Positions 28,692 to 37,015 of a DNA stretch of 64,000 nucleotides are shown here, piece after piece. Made by a program: the position numbers and the translations under genes. The notes beneath the pieces were generated by a model that saw nothing but the letters and a program-made list of their open reading frames with translations, had not been told where the DNA came from and did not search any database. Numbering within the stretch: the first letter of the stretch is position 1; each line of letters begins with the position of its first letter. This DNA is from Herbaspirillum frisingense GSF30 (lineage in GTDB: Bacteria > Pseudomonadota > Gammaproteobacteria > Burkholderiales > Burkholderiaceae_D): positions 118,509-182,508 of the forward strand of contig NZ_AEEC02000008.1 in NCBI RefSeq assembly GCF_000300975.2, read 5' to 3'.

Positions 28692-29897
28692 ATGCCATCC
28701 CGTTCCAACAACGAGCAGCGCGCCGGATCGCGCTCGCCGCCGACGCTGCTGCGTAGGCTGCGCGAGCTGGTCGACCCGGTGGCACTTTACCGCCAGCGCC
28801 CTGGGCGGGCGGACGACATGCCGCCGGAGGCATTGATCGGCAAGGGAGTGCGCTTCGTACAGCGCATCTATCGCCTGCGCGTGATCGGCCTGGGGGTCGG
28901 CTTCTTCTGCGTGGCAGCCGGTTTCATGCAGAATCCGGTGATCTGGCCACTCTGGCTGGCGCTGTTCGGCCACGGCTACCTGTGGCCGCACGTGGCGCGC
29001 CACTGGGCGCTCAACAGCGCCATCCCCTATCGCGCCGAGCGGCGCAACCTGGTCATCGATGCCGCCATCGGCGGCTTCTGGATCGCCGCCCTCAACGGCA
29101 ACCTGATCCCCAGCGCGGTCATCATCTCCATGCTGTCGATGGACAATATCGCCGCCGGCGGGCTGCGCCTGTTCATGCGCGGACTGTATGCCAGCATCGC
29201 CGCCTGCGCGCTGGGCTGGTGGCTGCTGGATGCGCGCTTCCTGCCGCAGTCCGACCTGACCACCGTCCTCGCCTGCCTGCCGATGATGGCGTTGTATCCG
29301 CTGGCGCTGGGCAAGTCCACCTATGAAATGTCCAAGAAGCTGGCCGAGCGCTCACGGGAGTTCGAGATCGTCAGCCAGACCGACGGCCTGACCCGGCTGT
29401 TCAATCGGCGTTACTGGGAAAGCCTGCTGATCGCGGAATTCGAACAGCGCAGCCAGGGCGGCGCGGGGAGTCACCAGGCCTTCCTGCTGTTGCTGGACCT
29501 GGACCATTTCAAGAGCATCAACGATACCCACGGCCACCTCACGGGCGACGAAGTCTTGCGCAATTTCTCGCGCCTGCTGCGTGCTGCACTGCGGGCAGAC
29601 GACCTCATCGGTCGTTACGGGGGCGAGGAATTCGTGGTCATCCTGCGTGACATCGCCCCCGCCGAAGCGCTGCAGCTCTCGCAGCGCCTGGTCGAGGCGG
29701 CGCGCAGCACAAATGATGAAAACAATTTATACGGTTGCACCGTCAGCGCAGGACTGGTGCCCTTCTCGGCGGACATGGAAGCCCACTTCGTCTGGTTGCA
29801 GCGCGCCGACCACGCCATGTACTGCGCCAAGGAAAGTGGTCGCGATCGCCTGGTGGTGTGGGATGCCAGTCTGGCACGCAGGAACGGAGCGCCCTGA
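28692..29897 (+). CDS. Diguanylate cyclase, MASE2-GGDEF (DgcC/AdrA type)
   Basis: This is a roughly 401-residue inner-membrane protein. The N-terminal MASE2 sensor has four to five hydrophobic helices (RVIGLGVGFFCVAAGFMQNPVIWPLWLALFGHGYLWPHVA and following), as in AdrA/YaiC. The C-terminal GGDEF domain carries the catalytic motif GGEEF and makes cyclic di-GMP from two GTP. An intact inhibitory I-site, RADD, lies five residues before GGEEF, so product feedback is expected. The start is uncertain: ATG at 28692 or 28647, neither with a strong ribosome-binding site. AdrA proteins usually control cellulose or biofilm formation. Confidence 0.9.
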   Translation: MPSRSNNEQRAGSRSPPTLLRRLRELVDPVALYRQRPGRADDMPPEALIGKGVRFVQRIYRLRVIGLGVGFFCVAAGFMQNPVIWPLWLALFGHGYLWPHVARHWALNSAIPYRAERRNLVIDAAIGGFWIAALNGNLIPSAVIISMLSMDNIAAGGLRLFMRGLYASIAACALGWWLLDARFLPQSDLTTVLACLPMMALYPLALGKSTYEMSKKLAERSREFEIVSQTDGLTRLFNRRYWESLLIAEFEQRSQGGAGSHQAFLLLLDLDHFKSINDTHGHLTGDEVLRNFSRLLRAALRADDLIGRYGGEEFVVILRDIAPAEALQLSQRLVEAARSTNDENNLYGCTVSAGLVPFSADMEAHFVWLQRADHAMYCAKESGRDRLVVWDASLARRNGAP

Positions 29898-29997
29898 TCA
29901 GCGACCAACGGCGACGACGGTGCAGGAAGGGTAGATCGATGGAATGACCGGAGGGGGCAACTGCCCGAGGACACCGGCAGGCGAGAAAAGCAGACGC

Positions 29998-30051
29998 AAA
30001 AAAGGCCGATGTTTTCGGGGCCGCCACGAGACCACTGTGAAAACATCGACC
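29998..30051 (-). terminator. Minus-strand terminator of the 60-residue membrane protein gene
   Basis: CGATGTTTTC (30007-30016) and GAAAACATCG (30039-30048) form a perfect 10-bp stem, extended by GG/CC pairs, with a loop of about 22 bases. On the minus strand it ends in CCTTTTTT. It is about 120 bases past the stop codon of the small membrane protein gene and is convergent with the cyclase gene. Confidence 0.8.
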
Positions 30052-30171
30052 TAGGGAAATCAAGGCGGGGCGATCGGCAAACTCAAAGAATAGGCTGGTT
30101 CCCTGGAAATGCCTGCACCGATGCCCCGGCCATTGCCGCAACGAGCGGCAAAGCGGGCCGCAGAAAGCCCG

Positions 30172-30354
30172 CTAAATTAGCACTGGCAGTGCCTCCAGTA
30201 CTAAAAGGGCGAGCAGCGCGCCAAAGACCGCGCCCACTGCTCTCAAACTGGTACGGACCATTCGTGACGCCACCGGTACCTCCCCGCACAACAACAAGCC
30301 CGCCAGGGCCATCGGGATGAAGAACATGAGGTTGTTCATGATGAGGTTGGGCAT
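30172..30354 (-). CDS. Small two-helix membrane protein (60 residues)
   Basis: The ATG at 30354 has AGGAG seven bases upstream and opens a 60-codon frame. The protein has two hydrophobic helices: LMFFIPMALAGLLLCG (residues about 9-24) and LRAVGAVFGALLALLVLEAL (about 38-57), joined by a short basic loop (VASRMVRTS), so both ends probably lie on the same side. I do not recognise a family. The good ribosome-binding site, coherent topology and its own terminator make it a credible gene. It is divergent from the mgtA leader promoter. Confidence 0.65.
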   Translation of the reverse strand: MPNLIMNNLMFFIPMALAGLLLCGEVPVASRMVRTSLRAVGAVFGALLALLVLEALPVLI

Positions 30355-30598
30355 GATGCGTCTCCTGGTCGAGTTTCTTGGTCTTGCGCGTGGTGCGCGT
30401 ACTCTTGATGGGGCTTGCCTCGTCTGGAGTATAGGTCGCACGACATGGAAGACAAGGCAACGGCGGGAACAATCGGTGCTGCACAGCAGCGCAGGCACCG
30501 CCCGGAGATGCCCGCCGGGCGGCCCTGACAAAGGGCTGACAGCCCACACCGCATCTGTTGCACATGCACAAATTTTTGGCAAGATTGGGTGAATTGCC

Positions 30599-30628
30599 TT
30601 GACCCTGTTTTCTGCGCGGGCGTAGAAT
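30599..30628 (+). promoter_or_regulatory. Sigma-70 promoter of the mgtA leader
   Basis: TTGACC (30599-30604) and TAGAAT (30623-30628) are separated by 18 bases. It is the best promoter match in the 863-base gap (30355-31217) and would start transcription near 30635, giving a leader of about 580 bases before mgtA. Confidence 0.6.
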
Positions 30629-30659
30629 TCGCCCGTTCTCATTTTCTGGAGTCCCTCTC

Positions 30660-30707
30660 ATGGGCACTTGTTCGGGTGACAGTTGTTGCCGGTTAATTCC
30701 GGGTTAA
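30660..30707 (+). CDS. Possible 15-residue leader peptide ahead of mgtA
   Basis: An ATG at 30660 with GGAG eight bases upstream encodes MGTCSGDSCCRLIPG and a TAA stop. It lies about 25 bases after the predicted transcription start, where leader peptides sit. The three cysteines are unusual; known mgtA leader peptides are proline- and acid-rich. A hairpin (GTCGTCATCT with AGATGACGGC, about 30748-30777) follows the stop codon. It may be a translated regulatory uORF. The distance to mgtA is large, so an intervening role or an unannotated small gene is possible. Confidence 0.4.
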   Translation: MGTCSGDSCCRLIPG

Positions 30708-31101
30708 GCCTCAGCAAGGATTTCAGCAGGACTTCTTCCTGTCGTCATCTTGCACAAGGCAGATGACGGCATCTCATGTCGGTAGCGCGCAGCCTGTTTG
30801 ACGGGTTTCCCCGCGCCCTGGCGACAGCGATATTCCCTCACAACGACAGATCGACGATCGACCGCCGCAGACACGGCGGCACAACGCATGCATCACCACG
30901 CCTTGCCTGCCCTGCGCAGCGCCGGGACGGCTTTTGCCTGCCACATGCCGCATGCATGCCCGCCTGGCTCATCGCCACGCGCGGCCTGCTCTGCTTGCGC
31001 CATCAGGCGCCGATGACAGGGGCTCCGCTCAACCAGGCGGAGGCTATGCACATTCCATGAACACGCGAAGACCCAGCGCGCCCTGCCCGCTCGCCCGCGC
31101 C

Positions 31102-31162
31102 CTTGCCGGCGGGGACCGGCCACGGCGCTGATCCGAGGCCGGCAAGTCCAAGCGCTTGCCGG
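31102..31162 (+). promoter_or_regulatory. Mutually exclusive hairpins just upstream of mgtA
   Basis: GCCGGCAAG (31138-31146) can pair perfectly with CTTGCCGGC upstream (31102-31110, 9 bp) or with CTTGCCGG downstream (31155-31162, 8 bp), but not with both. A further perfect hairpin, CTTCGTCC-CCG-GGACGAAG, occupies 31176-31194, ending 23 bases before the start codon. This is the layout expected of a conformational switch in a leader RNA. Confidence 0.5.
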
Positions 31163-31217
31163 TGCGATGCACATCCTTCGTCCCCGGGACGAAGACCAAC
31201 AAGAAAAGAAGCACGTC

Positions 31218-33980
31218 ATGAATCTGAACCTGCTGAAAGAAACCTTTGCCAGCTTCATCCGCGCACGCGGCATGGATCGTCACTTCCGCCGCCTGGGCAT
31301 GGACATGTTCCGCAGCGCCCCGGTCACCCGCGAAGTCCCGCAGACCCTGGCCGAACAACTGAGCGAGGCCTCCCGCAGCGAAGCACAGGCCCTGCTGCAG
31401 CGCCTGCAATCGCGCCCCGATGGCCTCACCGAGGCCGAAGCCGACGCCATCCGCGTCCACAGCGGCCCCAATGAAGTCGAACACGAAAAGCCGCTGACCT
31501 GGCCAGTCCACCTGTGGCACTGCTACAAGAACCCCTTCAACCTGCTGCTGACCCTGCTGGCGGCCGTGTCCTTCTACACCGAAGACATGAAGGCGGCCAT
31601 CGTGATTGGCACCATGGTGGTGGTCTCCACGCTGCTGCGCTTCGTCCAGGAAGCGCGCTCCAACACCGCCGCCGACAAGCTCAAGGCCATGGTCAGCAAC
31701 ACCGCCACGGTGATGCGTCACGACCAGGTCGAGGAGATCGCCGCCGAAGCCCAGCGCTACTTCGACGTAACCCTGCATCCCAAGGGTGCGCGTCGCGTCG
31801 AAGTACCGATCCGCAATCTGGTGCCGGGCGACATCGTGCTGCTCTCGGCCGGCGACATGATCCCGGCCGACCTGCGCCTGCTGTCGGCCAAGGACCTGTT
31901 CGTCAGCCAGGCCGCAATGACCGGCGAATCGCTGCCGGTGGAAAAGTTCGTCACCCCCAGCAACCTCAACACCAGCAGCCCGCTGGAGCTGGACAACCTG
32001 TGCTTCATGGGCACCAACGTGGTCAGTGGTTCGGCCAGCGGCGTGGTCCTTACCACCGGCAAGCGCACCTATTTCGGTGCCCTGGCCGAACGCGTCACCG
32101 CCACCGACCGCACCCCCACTGCCTTCCACGCGGGCGTGAACAAGGTCAGCTGGCTGCTGATCCGCTTCATGCTGGTGATGACCCCGGTGGTGTTCTTCAT
32201 CAACGGTTTCACCAAGGGTGACTGGGTCGAGGCCTTCCTGTTCGGCCTGTCGGTGGCGGTGGGACTGACGCCCGAAATGCTGCCCATGATCGTCACCTCG
32301 ACCCTGGCCAAGGGCGCGGTGGCGCTGTCGCGCAAGAAGGTGATCGTCAAGCGGCTCGATGCGATCCAGAACTTCGGCGCCATGGACGTGCTGTGTACCG
32401 ACAAGACCGGCACGCTGACCCAGGACAAGATCTTCCTGGAACGCCACACCGACATCCACGGCGAGCCCGATGACGAAGTGCTGCAGTACGCCTACCTCAA
32501 CAGCTACTACCAGACCGGTCTGAAGAACCTGCTGGACGTGGCCGTTCTGGAACACGCAGAACTGCAGCGCGAGATGTCGATCGCCTCGGCCTATCGCAAG
32601 GTCGATGAGATTCCCTTCGACTTCCAGCGCCGCCGCATGTCGGTGGTGGTCTCCGAGCGCGAAGACCACCATGAGCTGATCTGCAAGGGCGCGGTGGAAG
32701 AGATCGTCTCGGTCTGCTCGCACGCCCGCGTGAACGGCCAGATCGTGCCGCTCACCGCCGAACTGCTGGAAGAAATCCGCGCCACCACCGGCAGCCTCAA
32801 CGCCGAAGGCCTGCGCGTGGTCGGCGTGGCCGCCCGCGATCTGCCGCCGACCAAGGAGGTCTATAGCCTGGCCGATGAATCGGACCTGGTCCTGATCGGC
32901 TACATCGCCTTCCTCGATCCGCCCAAGGAATCCACCGCACCGGCGCTGGCCGCCCTGCGCGCCCATGGTGTGAAGGTCAAGATCCTCACCGGCGACAACG
33001 AACTGGTGACTGCCAAGATCTGCCGCGAGGTCGGGCTGGAGGTCAAGGGCATGCTGCTCGGTTCCTATGTGGAAAAGATGAGCGACGCCGAATTGTCCGA
33101 AGCGGTGGAAACCGTAACCGTCTTCGCCAAGCTCTCGCCGGCCCACAAGGAGCGCATCGTGCGCGTGCTGCATGATCGTGGTCACGTGGTCGGCTTCATG
33201 GGCGACGGCATCAACGACGCCCCGGCCCTGCGCGCGGCCGACATCGGCATCTCGGTCGATACTGCTGTCGATATCGCCAAGGAAGCGGCTGATCTCATCC
33301 TGCTGGAAAAGAGCCTGATGGTGCTGGAAGAAGGCGTGCTGGAAGGCCGCAAGACCTTCGCCAACATGCTGAAGTACATCAAGATGACGGCCAGCTCCAA
33401 CTTCGGCAATGTCTTCTCGGTATTGATCGCCAGTGCCTTCCTGCCCTTCCTGCCGATGCTGCCCTTGCATCTGCTGGTGCAGAACCTGCTGTACGACGTC
33501 TCGCAGATCTCAATCCCCTTCGACAACGTCGACAAGGAGTTCCTGGAAAAACCGCAACGCTGGGATGCCGGCGACATCGGTCGCTTCATGGTCTTCTTCG
33601 GTCCGATCAGCTCGATCTTCGACATCAGCACCTTCGCACTGATGTGGTTCGTCTTCGGCGCCAGCTCGCCGGAACACCAGACCCTGTTCCAGTCCGGCTG
33701 GTTCATCGAAGGCCTGCTCTCGCAGACCCTGATCGTGCACATGATCCGCACCCGTCGCATCCCCTTCTTCCAGAGCCGCGCCTCCTGGCCGCTGATGGGA
33801 ATGACGCTGGTGATCATGGCCATCGGCATCGCCATCCCGATGACGCCGCTGGCGCACTATTTCAAGCTGGAAGCGTTGCCACTGTCCTACTTCCCTTGGC
33901 TGGTGGCGATCCTGGTGGCCTATGCGGTGCTGATCCAGGCGATGAAGGGCTGGTATACGCGGCGGTATGGCTGGCAGTAG
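31218..33980 (+). CDS. mgtA: Magnesium-translocating P-type ATPase
   Basis: This 920-residue P3B ATPase imports Mg2+ across the inner membrane. P-type motifs are complete: TGES (AAMTGESLPVEKF), the phosphorylation site Asp395 in CTDKTGTLTQD, the nucleotide-binding DPPKEST, KILTGDNELVTAKIC and the hinge VGFMGDGINDAPALRAADIGIS. VHLWHCYKNPFNLLLTLLAAVSFYTEDM matches MgtA/MgtB helix 1, and SNFGNVFSVLIASAFLPFLPML is the Mg-specific M5 region. I chose the ATG at 31218, since homologues start with a similar short basic amphipathic segment; the ATG at 31167 lies in the leader hairpin. Long structured leaders commonly control mgtA in other bacteria. Confidence 0.95.
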   Translation: MNLNLLKETFASFIRARGMDRHFRRLGMDMFRSAPVTREVPQTLAEQLSEASRSEAQALLQRLQSRPDGLTEAEADAIRVHSGPNEVEHEKPLTWPVHLWHCYKNPFNLLLTLLAAVSFYTEDMKAAIVIGTMVVVSTLLRFVQEARSNTAADKLKAMVSNTATVMRHDQVEEIAAEAQRYFDVTLHPKGARRVEVPIRNLVPGDIVLLSAGDMIPADLRLLSAKDLFVSQAAMTGESLPVEKFVTPSNLNTSSPLELDNLCFMGTNVVSGSASGVVLTTGKRTYFGALAERVTATDRTPTAFHAGVNKVSWLLIRFMLVMTPVVFFINGFTKGDWVEAFLFGLSVAVGLTPEMLPMIVTSTLAKGAVALSRKKVIVKRLDAIQNFGAMDVLCTDKTGTLTQDKIFLERHTDIHGEPDDEVLQYAYLNSYYQTGLKNLLDVAVLEHAELQREMSIASAYRKVDEIPFDFQRRRMSVVVSEREDHHELICKGAVEEIVSVCSHARVNGQIVPLTAELLEEIRATTGSLNAEGLRVVGVAARDLPPTKEVYSLADESDLVLIGYIAFLDPPKESTAPALAALRAHGVKVKILTGDNELVTAKICREVGLEVKGMLLGSYVEKMSDAELSEAVETVTVFAKLSPAHKERIVRVLHDRGHVVGFMGDGINDAPALRAADIGISVDTAVDIAKEAADLILLEKSLMVLEEGVLEGRKTFANMLKYIKMTASSNFGNVFSVLIASAFLPFLPMLPLHLLVQNLLYDVSQISIPFDNVDKEFLEKPQRWDAGDIGRFMVFFGPISSIFDISTFALMWFVFGASSPEHQTLFQSGWFIEGLLSQTLIVHMIRTRRIPFFQSRASWPLMGMTLVIMAIGIAIPMTPLAHYFKLEALPLSYFPWLVAILVAYAVLIQAMKGWYTRRYGWQ

Positions 33981-34053
33981 GTTCGGTCGCGGCCAGCAAA
34001 AGGCAGTTCAATGAAACTGATGCCACGCTAAGGTCCCCATTCAATTCCACAAA

Positions 34054-34094
34054 GACGGCGATGCGCGCTTGACGTGTGCATCGCCGTCGTCTTT
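34054..34094 (+). terminator. Terminator after mgtA
   Basis: GACGGCGATGC (34054-34064) pairs perfectly over 11 bp with GCATCGCCGTC (34078-34088), extended by flanking AAA/TTT, and is followed by GTCTTT. It is 73 bases past the mgtA stop codon. Confidence 0.8.
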
Positions 34095-34215
34095 ATTGCA
34101 CTGCGCTTCGATGGCTTCTGCCGCGGCAAAAACACATCATTTATCGAAGCAATTCAACAGACGTCGCGCTGGCGCCATGCAACCATCTGCGCTTTCCCGA
34201 TCTGGCCCTGCTTGA

Positions 34216-34512
34216 ACCGCATCTGCTTTCCACGGGAAACCATCCCCTCCCGTAGAAAGACTGGCATGCATCGACACAACATCGGCTGGGCAATCCCCAC
34301 CCCTCAGCCACAGCCCCACCGCATCCTGCAATTCTCGTCTGCCCCACGGCGCAGCCTTTCCTGAGCATCCCGCATCAAGCGACGCATGGACCGCACTGTC
34401 CAGCGGCGCAACCAACTGGAGCGCCCTCCTCGCCCGGCTCGACCACGTCGATTACCGGCAGATGGAAGAGCTCCACCGTCTCATGTCCCCATCCAGAGGA
34501 GCAGCACGATGA
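34216..34512 (+). pseudogene. Possible coding remnant immediately upstream of the T6SS effector
   Basis: A stop-free frame runs from 34216 to a TGA at 34510-34512 that overlaps the effector ATG (ATGA), the usual coupling overlap. Its last part reads like a genuine protein C-terminus (SDAWTALSSGATNWSALL, then RLDHVDYRQMEELHRLM). There is no ATG, GTG or TTG at a sensible start, and a different frame just upstream (ending at the TAG near 34252) also reads protein-like (CNHLRFPDLALLEPHLL). This could be the frameshifted end of a lost upstream gene, or chance. I recognise no domain. Confidence 0.3.
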
Positions 34513-37013
34513 CCAACTGTAATTTCTGCCACAAGAAAGGCCTGCTGATCTACCCGGTCCGCTACGCCATCGCCAGTCCATATGGCGCGGACGGCGTACC
34601 GGGGCTATCCGGCAATTTCCGCATCGAAGACGCACCCCAGGCCGCAGGTGCCGCCAAGTACACCCTGCGTGCGCTGCGCCCCGGCTATCTCTATACCTAT
34701 GACGAGCGGCGCCAGCGGCTCAAGGCCTATGTCGTCCTGCCCAGCGGGCATCTGTGGAACTATCCGCTGGAACACAACACGCCCCATCCCTCGACAATCC
34801 GGTTCGCCTGTATCGAAGCCAGCGAAGTCGTACGTGCCTATTGCGTCGACATCGAGCACACCGATGCCGACCCCGCAGGTAACTTCTGGATAGGCTGGTC
34901 CAATGTGCAGTGGACCAAGACCCTGATCAAGAAAGTCAGCGATGCAAGCTGGCGCAAGAAACACATGCGCTGCATCGCCATCCCCGCCCTGCTGGCGGGC
35001 AGTGCGGCGCATACCGGCGAATTCAGCGCCTGCGCGGAGAAGGTCTCGCATTTCGCTGCCAACACAGATGCAATGAAGAAGGCCTTTTCATTCAGCAACA
35101 CCCCCGTCGATTTCGAGAGCCTGAAATACGCCACCAAGGCGCGCTTCAACGGCATCATGGCGCAACAGGAACCCCACTTCAAAGGCTACATCGCCGCCCT
35201 CAATGACCCGGTCGGCATGACCAACGACTTCAGCGAACTGACCGTACCGGGATTGCATGCAGGATTCGATGAAAAGGTGCATCAATCCAAGGTCATCGCC
35301 GACATCCTGGCCATGACGGAACAACACGTACGTCGTGAAGCCCGTAACGACGTAAACCTCGACGACACGATCGACGAGGTAAGCAAGCATCATCCCGATG
35401 GCAATCTCTACGCTGGGTTGAAGGGGTGGATGGCCGTCTTCAAGGCGGGTGGGCTTGAGCGCTACGAGAAGAAGCAACAAGAGAAAAGAAGAAAGTACGG
35501 GATCGACAAGGCCGGTCGGCAAGAGGCCGCCGCAGACGAGGCCTGGCATGATCTGACTCATGACAATGGCAAGCCGACCCTGGACGAGAAGAAGCTGAAG
35601 GCCTTCCCCGCCATCTATGAAGCCGCGCTCAAGGAATTCGAACCACGCTACCTTCAGCTGGTGATGACCCATGTCGGCTGGCTCAGGAGCGAGCAACTGG
35701 CGAACTGGATGGAGGCCGTCCACGACGATGCCGATATCCGCAGCGGCTATGCCTACAACGAATCGGTATCGCAATGCATCGGCCATGCAGTCTGCACCCA
35801 GCCTTGCATCGACCAGCTTACCAGCTGGATCTCGGACGAGAACCTGAAAAGCCCGCGCAACCTGTACGGCCGTGCATTGCTTTACAACCAGGCCGACATC
35901 ATCGCTGCGACGGAGCCGCAGCTCAAGGGCAGCGATATCCAGGTTGAGAACATCCTCAACATCTACAAAGGCGCCATCGACCGACTTCACGATCCGCAGC
36001 AGGCCACGCAATTGATTGATCACCTTGCACTGACGACCGGCAATGTCATCAGCCGCTCTCTGGTCAAAGGCGGCCAGAGCATAGCCCGTTCGCTGGCGAT
36101 GGTTCATCTGAAATTGCTGGCCGGCAGCAGCCTCAAGGTCAGCAACGCAAGTGCTACCGATATAGCTCGATGGGCCATCACCCAGGCACAAGAGCAAGGC
36201 ATCAAACTTGACACCCATCGGCGGCAGACCAGGGCGGACGCCCGTGCCGAGGCACGTAGTGCGGTCAGGCGTGCGAAGGCGACCACAAACGTTATCGCTT
36301 ATGAACTCGATATTCCCAGGCTGGAAAAAGAGGGGCGTATCGCTCCCGGGACGATCAAGGGCATGGGGATTCCGGGTATTGCGCTGGCGCAGAAGTGGCT
36401 TGGGTCCTCGTCGCCGCGGGATTTCAGGCTGGGGGTGGTGACCATTATCGTGCAGATGATGGCGCTCAATTTTGCCATGAAGGATCTGGCTAACAATGAT
36501 CAGTTCAACCAAGAGGAGACACGAGTCAAGGCTACCGTGGCGATCCTCAGCTTAGGCGCGACCATCGTCGAGACGGTTGCGGTCACTGTAGAGAAATCTA
36601 CGGAGCACCCGCTAGCGGCCTTTATTCGGAGGCAATGGGCTTTGGACGAGAAGCTTCTAGGAAGGATCGTGATGGGCGCGCGAGCGGTCGGGATGCTCGC
36701 GGGCCTTGGTGCTGCCGCTTACGATATTTCTGTGAATATGACTAATGCTTTAAAGGACGATAAGGATACCCTTGCGTTCCTCTATTTTTCGAATAGTATC
36801 TTGGGCGCCCGAATTGCTTTAGCCGCTTTCTATTCATTAGGCCCGCTATTCTGGCCTATTCTCCTACTCTCTGTAGCCGTCGGAATAACCATCGCGCTCA
36901 TCAATAACAGCTCACTAAAGACGTGGATATCGCGTTGCGAATTTTCCATAGGGGAAAAATACGATTCCTTTGAGCACCAGTTAAAGGGATATCACGACGC
37001 GGTGGGGGCCTAA
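34509..37013 (+). CDS. T6SS effector, BTH_I2691 family (VasX-like N-terminus, membrane-inserting C-terminus)
   Basis: This 834-residue protein is a predicted type VI secretion toxin. The N-terminus CNFCHKKGLLIYPVRYAIA (Cys4, Cys7), then YTLRALRPGYLYTYDE and FWIGWSNVQWTK, match the VasX N-terminal region shared by the BTH_I2691 effector family. A long mostly helical middle (about 200-630) follows. The C-terminus holds four to five hydrophobic helices: about 640-660, 675-695, 722-745 and 760-805 (SILGARIALAAFYSLGPLFW onward), consistent with pore formation in a target membrane, as for VasX. AGGAG precedes the ATG. The gene ends two bases before a DUF6708 gene. Composition becomes AT-rich and codon use changes after about residue 640. 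No VgrG, PAAR or adaptor gene adjoins it. Confidence 0.82.
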   Translation: MTNCNFCHKKGLLIYPVRYAIASPYGADGVPGLSGNFRIEDAPQAAGAAKYTLRALRPGYLYTYDERRQRLKAYVVLPSGHLWNYPLEHNTPHPSTIRFACIEASEVVRAYCVDIEHTDADPAGNFWIGWSNVQWTKTLIKKVSDASWRKKHMRCIAIPALLAGSAAHTGEFSACAEKVSHFAANTDAMKKAFSFSNTPVDFESLKYATKARFNGIMAQQEPHFKGYIAALNDPVGMTNDFSELTVPGLHAGFDEKVHQSKVIADILAMTEQHVRREARNDVNLDDTIDEVSKHHPDGNLYAGLKGWMAVFKAGGLERYEKKQQEKRRKYGIDKAGRQEAAADEAWHDLTHDNGKPTLDEKKLKAFPAIYEAALKEFEPRYLQLVMTHVGWLRSEQLANWMEAVHDDADIRSGYAYNESVSQCIGHAVCTQPCIDQLTSWISDENLKSPRNLYGRALLYNQADIIAATEPQLKGSDIQVENILNIYKGAIDRLHDPQQATQLIDHLALTTGNVISRSLVKGGQSIARSLAMVHLKLLAGSSLKVSNASATDIARWAITQAQEQGIKLDTHRRQTRADARAEARSAVRRAKATTNVIAYELDIPRLEKEGRIAPGTIKGMGIPGIALAQKWLGSSSPRDFRLGVVTIIVQMMALNFAMKDLANNDQFNQEETRVKATVAILSLGATIVETVAVTVEKSTEHPLAAFIRRQWALDEKLLGRIVMGARAVGMLAGLGAAAYDISVNMTNALKDDKDTLAFLYFSNSILGARIALAAFYSLGPLFWPILLLSVAVGITIALINNSSLKTWISRCEFSIGEKYDSFEHQLKGYHDAVGA

Positions 37014-37015
37014 AA

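Noticed and set aside
30776..31060. 94-codon frame in the mgtA leader
   Set aside because: No ribosome-binding site, composition rich in Arg/Pro/His/Cys, and a second overlapping frame is equally open; treated as non-coding leader.
31044..33470. 808-codon open frame on the minus strand opposite mgtA
   Set aside because: Composition is a mirror of mgtA with no recognisable domain; mgtA has all P-type ATPase motifs.
34074..34364. 96-codon frame after mgtA as a gene
   Set aside because: Begins inside the terminator hairpin, lacks a ribosome-binding site and has no coherent fold features.
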